Counted from the first letter of the stretch, positions 47,348 through 59,793 are shown. The stretch is 64,000 nt of DNA from Heterostelium album PN500 (GCF_000004825.1 NW_008805070.1:1736001-1800000); one strand, 5' to 3'. The notes: a model not told the origin generated them from the sequence alone. Numbers and translations: made by a program.

Positions 47348-48470
47348 TATTACTATTGTTATTGTTATTGTTGTTTGTTGTTGTTGTTGTTGTTGTTGTT
47401 GTATTTGGTTTGGTTATATTATTTAACAACTTGGTTTGATCGGGAAATGCAGGTACTTTCTTGATTGATACATTCCATGGGAAATCCTTTGATGGATTGA
47501 CTCCGGCTTTCTTTACAGCTTCGGGAACCTTAGGTACTAGCACTAAACGATCTTTTGAATTTTCAAGTTCCAGGGGTAACGGCACAATAATCTTTGATTC
47601 AGAACCATTTGACTGTTTGTCTCCAGCATCAGTACCTTTGGGTAATGGAACAAGAATATTTGACACAATAACATTTGACCGTTTGATACCAGCATCAGTA
47701 CCTTTGGGTAATGGCACAAGAATATTTGATCCTAAACCATTGGCCTGCTTGACAACAGCTTCAGGGCCTTTGGGTAATGACACAGGAATATTTGATCTAG
47801 AACAATTGGACTGCTTGACACCAGCTTCAGGACCTTTGGGTAATGACACGAGAATATTTGATCCACTCTCATTAGATGAAATATCACCATCAGAGCAATC
47901 CCTCTCATCAGACGAACTATCTTGAACTGTAGTTGTAGCTATCTGTGACTTTTGAATATCATTCTTGATGATTGTTTGAATTTCACCTAAGGCTTTGACC
48001 TGTTCATCATTCTCGGCTAGAATTATATACTTTATTCTCTGAAAACAAACGAATATCGCTTCTGTTTTGAAATATGACACAATTTCAGGAAGGTTGTCTT
48101 GGACAATATCCGGATTTTCAAGAAGTCTAAACTTTAAATTGTTCAATTTAGCTATTTTTTAAAAAGAAATTTTATTTAATTTTAAAAAAAAAATTTAAAA
48201 AAAAGTTTCTATTTTTAATCTTACCTTTGCCAATATTTTTGACAAGAATTACATTTGGGAGAGGATCCAATTTGAATCTTTGGAATTCATTATGAGTGAC
48301 TATGGCTAGGAACTGATAATCATGCAACTCTTGTACAAGATAGTCGAGTAAATTTGCATGTTTATACAGGGAAGTGGCGAGTCTAATAGTCTCTCTGGTC
48401 TTAACCCTTTGGACCAAATTGTTAACAATAGGTAATAGGTTTTGTTTATCCGTAATATTTATTATATTTG
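44297..48470 (-). pseudogene. Interrupted serine-recombinase-like locus filling the inverted-repeat spacer
   Basis: One minus-strand locus fills almost all DNA between the arms. An intron with GTAAGA and AAATAG ends lies near 48150-48220. The order is: N-terminal helical part; about five tandem copies of a unit with S-N-I-L-V-P-L-P-K-G (47490-47880); a Thr/Asn tract; a conserved-looking block; DRISRN plus E-L-G-I-I-L-Y-I-H (46549-46566 and on); I-Y-S-R-M-S followed by G-T-S-I-N-D-Q (46150-46221); an acidic stretch; DRLTRN (45466-45483); and a C-terminal Cys/His cluster (44297-44620). Y-x-R-x-S with a nucleophilic Ser, S-I-x-D-Q and D-R-x-S/T-R are hallmarks of serine recombinases. The frame is interrupted several times and no clear ATG was found. 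Two motif sets suggest two tandem modules. A plain transposon gene is my preferred reading. Confidence 0.55.
47490..47880 (-). repeat. Tandem protein-coding repeat, about five units
   Basis: Within the recombinase-like locus the unit reads roughly S-N-I-L-V-P-L-P-K-G followed by P-E-A or T-D-A, then G-V-K-Q-S-N-G, about 25-28 residues each. Later units are less alike. The frame is clean across the array. Confidence 0.75.
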
Positions 48471-48678
48471 TAAATTAATAAGAACTGTTGATTTAATCAC
48501 AATCATATCACCTATTTTTATATCAATTCAATTGTCAATCATAGTTGAATAAAATAAAATATAATTCAATTTTCATATTGTCAAACTCAGTAGATTTTAT
48601 TTGTTTCTTTTGATTTAGATAATCTATTGTCAATCATGTAAAACACTTTTCTTAAATTTCAATTTGAAAAATGTCAAT

Positions 48679-49086
48679 GTGTTGATTTCATCTTCATTAT
48701 CTGCTTCATAGAAAGACGAACTGCTTATCAATCTGATATCCAAAAGACAATGGTAGATAATAAATCTGTCTTTTCATAGTTTATCCATATCATTAGTAAG
48801 TTATTCTTAATTATGACTTGACTTTTTTTAAGAAACACAAAAAAAATTTGAATTTTTTGTTTTGTTTTTTTAGGATGATTTTATATATATTACTTTATTT
48901 TTATATAATTTAATAACCTTGATCGATCAAGTAATCAGCGAGCTTCTCGACGACGGAGGCAGCAGCACCTGGTTGCAATTTCTCGTTGTAGACACCGATG
49001 ATAACAGTTTTTCCAGTTTTCACACACACCACACCCCCGGTACCTTGCTTACCGTAGATGGAACGTGGGTCTGACTTGAGGACGTA
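48679..49086 (-). repeat. Inverted repeat arm 2 with truncated profilin copy
   Basis: The minus strand repeats arm 1 (43557-43965). The profilin part (49086-48910) runs from Y-V-L-K-S-D to the stop and lacks the extra T of arm 1, so its frame is the expected one. The first half of profilin is absent. At 49087-49107 arm 2 is joined to another short internal profilin piece (the I-I-G-V-Y codons), so the copy has a scrambled edge. As it stands it has no start or promoter and is a truncated host-gene copy. Confidence 0.85.
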
Positions 49087-49107
49087 GACACCGATGATAA
49101 CAGTATT

Positions 49108-50742
49108 GATTAAATGATTCTTAAAAATAACATACCTATTAATAGATTCTTTTCTTTCTTTAGTTCTTTTAATGTATTGTGATACATTGTGGTAGCTAAT
49201 CGATTAATCGATCTCCCAGTCACTAAATATCTGTTCAACTGCGACTTCATTGCTCTAATCAAAGATTGAAAATAAATAGTAAGTTCCAATGATACTAAAT
49301 TATTATTTCGGTACATATTTGATTGAATAACTCTTAGCTTTCCGAAATTGCTTCCTGTTCGTATCTATGCTACTCTGTTGAGTTGTTGTTGTTTCTGAGA
49401 CACTCTTGTTGTCTGTGTGCACATATTATGATAATAGTTCAATAGTACAAGTAAATAAGTTAATAGTTCTTTTTTAATAAATGTATTTGATGTTTTAATG
49501 AATAATAATAATAATAATTAATATAAAACGAATGAATGATTTGTATACTGCTCAGTACAACAGACATGTTTATTTAAAACAAATTTAGAATTGTATACGT
49601 TAATGAGAGTAGAAAGATACAAAGTTATATCAGTTGACCATACAGAGTAACGCCATACAAACAAGCAGCGTAACGAAGCAATACCATGGAACCACAGAGT
49701 GACATGCACAATAGAATCTGCTCGAAACAATAACCCTCAAATGACTGATTATTGTTCTTTTATAGATTATGTTGTGACTCTTACTTGCTGATTAGAATAC
49801 GTATTATATTTGTCAATTCATCACTTCAAAGAGTTTATTAAATCATCAAATATTTAATTTAATTTAATAAAAAAAAAAAAAAAAAAGAATTTTTGCACAG
49901 TCTTTGCAAGTGAGCAAACAAAGTGGAAAAAATGAACAAAAACAGAATCAACCATCCAAAAATAGTAATAAATGATTTATAATCTCTTTAAAAAAATATC
50001 CAATTCTTTCACAAAATCAGATATTTATATTTTTTATTTTTTATTTTTTTAGCAAGTTGGATGTGGAATAAAAAAGAAATCGAGGACCACAATTTTTTTT
50101 TCAAATCTTGCCTGGTAATGACACAATTAAAAGTTTTGACATAGAATTTTATTATTAATACATAAATAAAAGTTGATATTATTATTTATATAATGAAAAG
50201 TATTTTGATTTCTAAAAATAAAATGATCATTTTTTGTTTAAGGTGTTTATGATGCAAATATTTGGTAAACATTTTTTTGTTGATATTTATGGTGATTCAC
50301 AATAAAGTTTTCTTTTTATTATTCATATTAATCTTATTATTTATTTTGAGAGCTTCACTTTATATGACATCAACCTTTGCACCATCGTTTCGTGATCAAA
50401 AAATCAAAAAACAAACAATTGCAGTGTGATGTTGTTGGTGTTATACATCAGAAAAGATTAAAAACATTAATTTTTTTTTTTTAAAAAAAAGGTAAGTTTG
50501 AATATACCTTTGAACAAGTTTATCGGCATTTGACCACAAAAATTGCAAAAAAATATCTTCGGTATTTTTTTTTTTTGATTACTCCGAATAAAAAAAAATG
50601 TAAATTAAAAAATATCAATAGTTTTAAAAACTATAAATCAGATCTCAGAAGAACTTGAGTTATTCATTTATAAACATTCACTTTTTAAAAATAATAATAC
50701 TTTATAATCAAATAAATAAAACTATATATCTCGAAATAAACA
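49108..50742. other. Intergenic with an orphan exon-like stretch and an unexplained GC-richer block
   Basis: On the minus strand 49316-49124 encodes 64 residues beginning MYRNNNLVSLELTIY and ends at a good GTATGT donor, like a first exon whose partner would lie in or beyond arm 2. It may have been cut off by the rearrangement. The block 49340-49800 has more balanced composition than its surroundings but no recognised coding or repeat ends. From 49860 on the DNA is AT-rich leader for the gene at 50743. Confidence 0.35.
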
Positions 50743-51156
50743 ATGAGAACCTCAACTACTATTCTTTCTGTATTCTTTGTTGCTGCTTTGCTTTTGGCTT
50801 GTTGCTCTGCTGAAGGTCCATGGATTTTGGGTCCAGTAAGTATATTAATTAACAATAGAAAAGACAATCGTAAAAAAATATAATATTTATATTCAATTCT
50901 ATTTGAATATTTATTCTATCATTAGGGTCAATCACAATCTGGAATTAACACATGGGTTTGGCCAAGAATGACCACAGTCGGAGTGAAGAATGCTAACAAT
51001 ACTGAAGGAAGAATTAGAATGCAAGCTGGTCTTTCACCAGAGGAAGAAGATGATGTTGCTCCAATGTCTGCCACCACCTACGAGAGAGATTTCGGTGCTT
51101 TCCCACTCACTGTTACAAACATCGGTTTCACTGAATTGACTGTCTACACTGCTTAA
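50743..51156 (+). CDS. Small secreted protein, family unknown
   Basis: Two exons, 50743-50835 and 50926-51156, encode 107 residues. The first 24 are a signal peptide (M-R-T-S-T-T then a V-F-F-V-A-A-L-L-L-A core, likely cut at C-S-A). The intron has GTAAGT and CATTAG ends. The mature part starts E-G-P-W-I-L-G-P and holds T-W-V-W-P-R and a beta-like C-terminal half (F-P-L-T-V-T-N-I-G-F-T-E-L-T-V-Y). No cysteine remains after the signal. It is probably exported; I do not recognise the family. Confidence 0.8.
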
Positions 51157-51415
51157 AACATTCTTTCTTTTTAGTATACTCGAAATAAATCCCTTTTTTA
51201 AAAGTTAAACTGTAATATTAACAATTTCTTAATTTTAGAGCAAGACAATTATTAATTCATAAAATATCGGCAAATTCCATCGGCTTTTTTTTCATTTCGC
51301 AAAATGATTTTTAATTTATATATCTCGAAAGGATTTAACACTTGGGCATAATAATAAAATATTTTATTATTATTATTATTAACTTAAAATATTTGAAATT
51401 TAGCAATATTATTTA

Positions 51416-54400
51416 TTAACCTATTCTTTTTAATTTACGTTCCATATCCTTGTTGTATCTCTTTGCTCTCATTCTTGATTTATAATAGAAAATAGCACCT
51501 ATTACAGCAGCACAAAATACAACACAACCAACAGTGATACCTGCAATTGCGCCTGCACTCAGCTTGTTGCTACTCTTGCATTTCGCACCTGAAGGTTGAT
51601 CGCTGTCAATGAGTATTGAAAAGTCGGGATCCAGTTTAACATTGATTTCGAATTGTGGTATGTTGATTCCAATGAATGTTTGTACACTGGATTCATTGTT
51701 TACAGGATTCATTTGCGCGTCCAGCAACTCGTTAGTGATGGGTACAACCGATTGGTCAATCTCTGCAACCCTAAGGAATCTACCATAGAGCGACTGATTG
51801 TCAATATTCAACTTTATCCAACTGATATTATCGTTTGGTCCACCGTAGGTTTTCTTTGAACAAGTATCGTGATCTTCTGTTTCCAGTGCTGCAGACATGA
51901 CAATCTGAAGTGTTGATAGCTTATCGCTGAAATCATAGGGTGTCAAGGAAATAGAGTATTTAATGGTTGACGGTAACATTGTAAAGTTTTCTTTGGCAAA
52001 TGTTATCGTTGTTTCGTTCAAAAAGAATTCGACATCCACTGAAACATTGGTAAAATGTTTAACGGTGGTTTGATATCTATAGAGGAATTGGCTTGGTGTA
52101 GATAGGTTAAAGAGAACCCAATCGGAGAGTTGGTAAGTCGCAATAATCTCGCCACTCGATGATATCTCTCGAAGTGAATCAACGGAAATACGACCAATAA
52201 TATTGAAACCATCTTCGAAAGGAATCGTAGTATTGATAGTAGGCTGATTCGGTTGTATAGGAGGAGGTGGGAGAATATGATTTTTAGAATTACAATCCGG
52301 TCCATACCATAGACGATCACACAAACATTCACCATTGATACATTGTCCATGATTTGAACATGGAGTTGTTGAACCTGGACAATTTGGAATTGGTGTACCT
52401 GTTGTTGAGCCAGTGGTAGTTGTTGTTGATGTTGTACCAGTATTAGTGGCGGTTGAGGTGGTAGTCGCGCCATTTGAAGTGGTAGTAGTTGATGTTACAC
52501 CAGTTGTCGAATCAGTAGTAGTAGTCGCGCCATTTGAAGTGGTAGTGGTAATGGTAGTGGTGGTAGTGGTGGTAGTGGTAGTTGATGTTGAATTTCTTTT
52601 TGGAGGACGTGGAGCAGGTGGCGGAATAGTATATTTATTGATTACCAATTCATTGGATGACGATCCGTTTACAAACAGTTGTACTTTAATCGATGGTCCA
52701 GTTACGGTACCAATGTTTATCAGGAAGATAGATGGATAACGAAGATCTATAGTGATAGGTTGATATCCACTACCATAGTCAATCTGACAAGTAACAGTAT
52801 CGTAATTAAATCCCATTTTCTTTCCACGAATATATAGAGGACCTCCACTTTCTTTGAGTGTTTCCGTTGCACCTTCCAACACAGGTGATATCAAGTTGAA
52901 TATTGTTGTACCATAGTATGACGAAGGATATATAGACTTTAGCTCTGACGATGTAATTCCACCGAGATTTCTATGATTATCTACACCACCATATATAGAT
53001 ATCAAGAAAAATCCTCTCATTGCGAAACCAAATGGAACTTGTCCACTTACAGAGTAGGTTACAGATAGACCACTAATAGATTCAAATTTCGATTTGAACA
53101 TTGTTGTTTCTCCATAGTAAGTCGATAGATATACAATTGGATTGTCTTTGGTATTTGTAGAAATACCGGAATCATCATCAGTAAAAGTAAAGCTAGCTTC
53201 AAACAATCTATTGTTTGATCCAACATCGATAGTCGAGGTGTGTACCTCTAGCATAGTTATGATTGGCGGAGTGGTATCTGGTGTTGCCGTACAAGTTACC
53301 GTAATGTTGGTGAGTGACTCCAAAGTAGCGTCACCCCACATCTTATAGAATGGATTCAACTTTGGTAAGATTGAACCGATTCTAGAGTCAGCTTCATTCC
53401 CGAGATAATCAAAGAGTACCAAATCAATATGATATACAGCACTTCTACAATTTCCATTGATTGGAATTCTAATTGAATAGTTTCCAGTGAATTCATCGCC
53501 ATCTGTATTATTGAATGCAGTGAACGACACGTTAATTGGCATAAAGTCAATATTCGATGTAATCATCGCCACACCATATTGGAATCCACTTGGTTTATCA
53601 AACAATGTAAAATCCCAACCAATAGATTTTGTCTCACTAGATCCTATAGTTATAGTGCTACCTGGATATTGTGAAATACTTTCAACATTTGGTCCCATTT
53701 CATCAGCAACTAAAATAATAATAATAATAGTTAATAAAGATTAAAATGAATGTTGTTATAATAAACAAAAACTTACAATCAGAATGTACATATAATAAAG
53801 CATCTGATCCAAAATTTAATACAACCATATCTCTTGAAATATAAGTTGGTACAGCTGTAATGTTGTAGTCGAGTGATCTAGAGAATACTTGTTGTTTGAT
53901 AGTAATTGGAATGTTGAAATTTTGTGTTGTCTGATTATAGTAACCAGTAAACACATTGTTTTGATCGATAATTCCTGGGAGATGACTGTTTGATGGTATA
54001 TAAATCGAAGGTCTATCGCTTTGTTTACTATTTTTAAAATTGAATACCAAAACAGTAGTTCCAGTTCCATTCGATACATCAACAATATTTGGTACAAATT
54101 TAAAATATGTAATATCATTTAAACTAAATGAAGCTAAATAATCATATTAGTATTAGAATTAATATAGTAATAGTTAATTATTAATCTACTTACTTAATTG
54201 TGGTGGAATATATTTAAAGAATTGAAAATTTTGATTGATTACCGAAATTTCATAATCCTTTCCAAAATCTATATTTGGGTAGTAGGATTGTGCCTTGACT
54301 TGTACTAGGTTTGCCATTAGATCCCAAGAGATAAAGGTTTCGAATACACCTTCGTTAAGGTTACCTTGAATCAAATCCCAAGCATTGATTTTCGTATTAT

Positions 54401-56206
54401 ACAAATCTACACCTCTAATTCCAGTGTATAGTATATTTTTCAAATTCAATCTTATTACGAATGAAAAAGTTGAAACAGGATAGTATTGTATATCTTGATA
54501 ATAAATAGAGGTGCCTATTTGTGAAGGAACTAAAATTAAAAATAAAATAGTTAATAAAACTATTTGTTAATAAAAAAAGGTTAATATTTTTACATACGAG
54601 CTGGTATCCAAGGACCAAAATTAGTTTGAAAAGAAATTCGTTTGAAATTGGTTGTGAAAAATATAAATTCACCATTGTTTGTGCAGTTTGGATAGATCGT
54701 ATCGAAATAGAATTGATAGGTGGCACCTTCGATTCCGTCGTTTCGGAGTGTTCTTAATCCAGCAGGGTAGTGATAGTAGTTGAGATTCTCTATCGAAGAG
54801 TAGGAAATCGTGATCGGTGTCAGTCCAACAACCGAGAGTGTAACGTTGATATTATGAATGTAGCCATTGATTGTGTTGTCTTGAGTGGCAGAGCCTTTAC
54901 CTGAATAGGTCGATAGTGGGTTCGTTGTATTCCCAAAGATATCGGGGTAGGACAGTGACGATTGATCGTAGACATAGAGTGGTAGCGCACCGGTCGGTGT
55001 CGTTGCATTGACAAATATATGGTAGGTTGCATTCGCTGGTGTTCCCAGCACTGGGAAATACCTTGTTTCGAACGCACCATCTCCAAAACCAAGCGCAGAA
55101 TTCAAATTTTGAACATTCAAAATAAGATTATGTGAACATATCTGTGAAAAAGTGATCTGTCTTGAATTATATCCTAAAATAGTTGTTCCAATATCTTTTT
55201 TTTGCAATTGTTTAATATCTGTGTATTAACTTTTAAAAAATGATTAATTTTGCAAACTTACTATTATATGGATTGTTTTGTGGTATGTTGGCTGATTGTT
55301 GAGGATATAGAGGTGGATAAATAGTTGCATTGACTGAACCAAAGCTTGGTAGTAGACTTGTTGCCTTAAATGAAATGGTTACCCATCCTTGTGGTAACCA
55401 AGAGTTTGCTCTAATCTTGATATCTTTCCAATAGTTTGTAGCTGCTGCACCATAGCGAGGATTGACTATGTTGAGTGGATTCTTAAGTTCTACATACTGA
55501 ATGAATCTCATTGCATATCTATCTTGGTATACTGGTGAAGCTGAAGCTATTTCAAATTTAACATATGCTAATGGGTAGTAATGAACAATGCATTGAATAT
55601 GATTAGATTATTATTAAAAAAAAAAAACCAAGTTGATTATAATCATCAATCAAATATTGTTGTTGTTGTTGTTGTTGTTGTTGTGTATGATATGATGGAT
55701 GTATGACTTACGTATACATGAAATCGGACCAATAGATTCTTGTGATATATTTGAGAGTAGAGAGGCTGTAAAATCTAAAGTTGTTAGACTTGCTGGAATT
55801 TTTGAGGCATCCATTACGTTATTGATGTAGTTTGGGTACAGAACTGCGTAATCCATGTTGTAGGAAAGAGTGTATAACTACCGGTGACAGAGTATTGCCA
55901 TTGCACGGAATCTGTGATTGTAAAAAATCTGTATGTACATTCTGTATTTGTTATTGCTATAAAGAATGTTGGTTGATATTGTCTAATGAACACGGTTCTA
56001 TCTAAAAAATAATAATTATTTGATTTTTTTTTTTGTTTTTACCAAAAAAAAAAAAAAAAAAACATTGTGTTTGTTAGTATGATAATGATAATGAAATCAA
56101 TTTAAAAATATTAATATAATAATATCTTCTTACATGTTACTTTTACTGTAGACACTAGTAATAGTATTAATAATGGTACAAAAGAATATTTATTGTTGCT
56201 CATCAT
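51416..56206 (-). CDS. TIG/EGF-domain single-pass surface protein (dictyostelid type)
   Basis: Eight exons on the minus strand are read: 56206-56134, 56001 to 55712 (one exon with a frame change, see below), 55567-55262, 55218-54598, 54529-54194, 54133-53777 and 53709-51416, about 1425 residues. The start MMSNNKYSF plus leucines is a signal peptide. Beta-rich repeats follow, then an IPT/TIG-like domain (P-L-Y-I-R-G-K-K-M-G-F), a Thr-rich stalk, an EGF-like module (C-S-N-H-G-Q-C-I-N-G-E-C-L-C, then W-Y-G-P-D-C), another beta region, a transmembrane helix (A-G-I-T-V-G-C-V-V-F-C) and a short basic tail. Within 55712-56001 the frame shifts by one base near 55860, so this is either an assembly error, two exons with an odd intron, or a lesion. 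Related proteins act in cell-cell adhesion or signalling. Confidence 0.75.
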
Positions 56207-56639
56207 TTGTTATAACAATGAGTGAATATAAATCACGAGTTAAGTAAAAAAATCATTATAAAACACGATATGTGATCTTTTATACAATATCGAGATTTTA
56301 ATTTAAACGATTGGTATTCAAAACAAAACTGGCTGCCAACCCCTTGATATTTTCACTAAAAATCTGTTTTTTTGACATGTCTGGTCAGGTGTGGGGGTTT
56401 ACTTGATTTTTCATCAAACGAATTATATTATGTGCAAAAAAACAAAAAAAATGGGTGAACAGAGTGGTTACCACAATCATGATTATATGAGATGATATTA
56501 TCAACGTTTTTTTTTTTTTTTGATTTAAATTATAACTGTTAACAATTATTTGTTTATTTATTTTGGTATATATGGGTTGATAAAATATAATTCGTTTGAT
56601 GAAAAATTACTTGTTTATGTTAAATAGAATAGTTTTTTT
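56207..56639. promoter_or_regulatory. Upstream region of the TIG/EGF gene
   Basis: AT-rich DNA with A and T runs. No gene was recognised. It lies between the TIG/EGF gene start and the tail of an inverted B-box relic. Confidence 0.35.
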
Positions 56640-57680
56640 ATCTGTTATAAGTTGGAAATTCGATGTCTTGAGATGTGATTCTTTCCATTTGTTAACCTCT
56701 CCGTCATAGACAAAGCTTTTATCTTTTGTAAAAGATAAATCTTTGAATGATGACCTTCACAAAGATAAACAAAGAATAGGTCAAATTCATAGCAGTGAGT
56801 TATGAATGTAGGTTTGACATCACTGATAATAGTAGAGAATCTGTTGATAATAGTTGAAAACTTTTCTTATTCTACCAATTTTATGTCATTGGCTTGCTTA
56901 TCATACTGCAACGTGAATCTGTTCAATTCTGGTTCAAATGAATCGTTAAACAAAGCAAATGGAATGATATCACTATTCTTATGTCTCTTATTCTTGTTGA
57001 TTTCATTGTTATTATTTAAATATTCAATGATTTCATTGTTTTGTTGTTGAATATTGAATATTGTATTACTATTATTATGAATGAGTTGTTCTAAGTTGTA
57101 TCGGTGAGAATATCAAAATCATTATTATACATGTTGTTATTATTTGTTGATTAATATCAAGATCTTTCTCCTTTTCATCTGATTTAAGAGATGGAGTGAT
57201 TGATTGAATGATATTGTGTAATGATTGTATTTCTTTGATGATTGATCAAGTTGTTGCTTTACTTTGATCGATTTCGTCAATGAAGTTGTTTTAATTTACT
57301 TTCTTCTTTCATTAACATTTCATAATATTATTTGAAATTATTACTGATTTCATTCTCTAATTCACTAAGTTTCTGAATATGATTGACTGTATAGTTAGCT
57401 TTATTCCATAACTATTCTATTCTATCTGGAATTATATCATTATTATCATTAACTGTATTATCATCTTTATATTTTTCTATATCCGTGTTATTATCTTTAT
57501 CGTTGGCATCCTCATCTTCATTATTATTCTTATTTTTATTAACAACAGAATAATCTATATTTAAAATTGATTGTTTGATGTCATCTGTGTGTAGTGTATC
57601 GTGTTTATTATGATTAGCAACACAACGATAACATATTACAACATTACAATCTGAACATAATAGATAAAAAAAAAAAAAGA
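56640..57680 (-). pseudogene. Inverted decayed copy of the B-box/kelch-like gene
   Basis: The minus strand carries a broken relative of the 57822 gene in head-to-head orientation. 57665-57412 encodes L-L-C-S-D-C-N-V-V-I-C-Y-R-C and T-L-H-T-D-D-I-K-Q-S, almost identical to the B-box of the neighbour, but the first dozen residues are missing. The far end (56640-56790) matches the neighbour's C-terminus (K-D-K-S-F-V-Y, then W-K-E-S-H-L). The middle is much shorter than in the neighbour and frames are lost, so a large part is deleted. Confidence 0.75.
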
Positions 57681-57821
57681 AAATGGTGAAATAACAATGA
57701 ACATAATCGATCAAAAGATAGGAGTGGTAACGATACCTTCTAAGTTTGAAAAACCGATTGACCTTGAGGTTTTTTTATTTTATTTATTTCTGTTAACTAA
57801 ATTATCATTATTAAGCAAACA

Positions 57822-59793
57822 ATGACTAGATGTGTTGAACATGATAAAAAACTTGATATATTATGTTCAGATTGTAATGTTGTAATATGTTATCGTTGTC
57901 TCATGACAAATCATAATCAGCATCGTACACTTCACACAGATGATATCAAACAATCACTTTTAAATATAGATTATTCTGTTGTTGTATATGATGACAGTAG
58001 TAATCATGATCTAGATGAAGATCAATTAGAAAATAATAATAGTATTACAGATAATGATGAAACGAATAATAATAGCATTAGTAAAGATAATAATAGTAAT
58101 AAAAATAATGACAAAGATAATTCATTGATTTCAAATAGATCAAACAATAACAGCAATAACAATATAATTCAAGATAGAATTGAATGGTTATGGAATAAAG
58201 CTAACGATTCAGCTAATCATATTAGGAAACTTAATGAAATGGAGAATGGAATAAGCGATCATTTCAGACAATATTATGAAATGTTAATGAAAGAAGAAAG
58301 TAAATTGAAACAACCAATCATTGATGAACTCGATCAAACCAAACAACTACTCGATAAACTAATCAAAGAAATACAATCATTATACAATATCATTCAATCA
58401 ATCACTCCAACTCTTAAACCTGAAGAACATAACAATGATAATAATAATAATAACAATAATGAATATGATATTCTTTCAGATGCAACAATCAATTATTCAA
58501 TTCCCACATTGATTGAATCAATTAAACAATCAACAACATTAGAACAATTCATTCATAATAATAGTAATACAATATTCAATATTCAACAACAAAACAACAA
58601 TGAAATCATTGAAATATCTAAAAAATAACAATGAAATCAACAAGAATAAGAGACATAAGAATAATGATAATATAAAGACAAACAATAGCAATAATGATAA
58701 CTCAATATTAGAAATCATTCGTAATCATTTTAAACAACACAACACTGATATCAATCAAATATTAAATATGAATAGTAAATCTATTTCAGTTTCAAAGTCT
58801 TGCCATAATCAGAGTTATTTAGATGGAATAAGATATTTTATTCCAAGATCTCTTTTTATCTATTTTGATCGAAAGGATAACAAAAACAATAGCTTACATA
58901 ATAATACATACTTTATCACTCAGGATGAATCATTATCATTATACACATGGGATTTCAAATCAGGCAATCAAATGAAACTGATGGAGAAAGAATCAAAAGA
59001 ATTGGTTGAACAATCTAAAGGTTCTGTACAGTCAACTTCTTTCATTGGATCATCAAACACCACCATCTATGTATTCCTCAGAGACGAATTAATTGCTTAT
59101 TCAACCATTAGCAACTCATTCAGTAAAGAAAATTTTTATGGTTTTTTCAATTTCATTAATCAACCTGTAACTTGTTACAAAGAACCATTCTACATCTACT
59201 TCTATGGTAAGGAAAGAACCAACATTGACGGAGTTACCAGGGGTGGAAATAACATTATTGTAAGATACAATACGATGACACAAACATTTGAAAGATTGTT
59301 TGTTGACAAATACTCTGAAGAAAGAACACCATTGGCATTGTTTTTCAGATTTAACGTCTTATTCTCGATGTATTATGATGCATTATCAAAGGATATTGTC
59401 TTTGTTGAACACAAGTCAGATACAAACGAAGTCGTTGCTGCCTATCTGATTATCAAAAACATCATACCAACATTCTTCACCTATTGCTCTGTTAATTTAG
59501 GCACATCGTATCTTTATTATGGTCGCAAAAGCTCTGACTATTTCCTAAAGTTGGACAATTTTGGAACCAAACCAAAAATCACCGATAAACTAGCAACCAT
59601 TGAAGGACGTGCAAAAGTTAAGTCTCCCAACAACCAAGTTTTAGTTTTGACACCAATGGTTCACAATGATAAAATGTTGTATCTTTACACCAAAGATAAA
59701 GCCTATGTCTATTCAATCAAAGGCAACCAATGGCAACACTCTCATCTTCAGATACCGAATATTCAACATATACTAAAAGTCAAAGAAATATAA
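57822..59793 (+). CDS. B-box zinc-finger protein with kelch-like C-terminus (copy 2), one frame change
   Basis: The frame from 57822 encodes a B-box (C4, H7, C15, C18, C23, C26 and later His), Asn-rich linkers and a coiled coil (M-K-E-E-S-K-L-K-Q-P-I). It stops at 58628. The overlapping frame from 58600 continues to 59793 with the beta-propeller-like part (T-Y-F-I-T-Q-D-E-S-L-S-L-Y-T-W and T-K-D-K-A-Y-V-Y-S). Relative to the related relic at 1160-1260 one extra A lies near 58614, so a single-base insertion or assembly error splits the gene. Joined, the protein would have about 655 residues, like the 614 of copy 1. Literally, two shorter products are predicted. Confidence 0.75.

Noticed and set aside
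47461-47925. Open plus-strand frame of 154 codons with a repeated PLGNGTRIFD pattern
   Set aside because: It is antisense to the LPKG repeat array. The minus-strand frame extends further, has an intron and fits the rest of the locus better.
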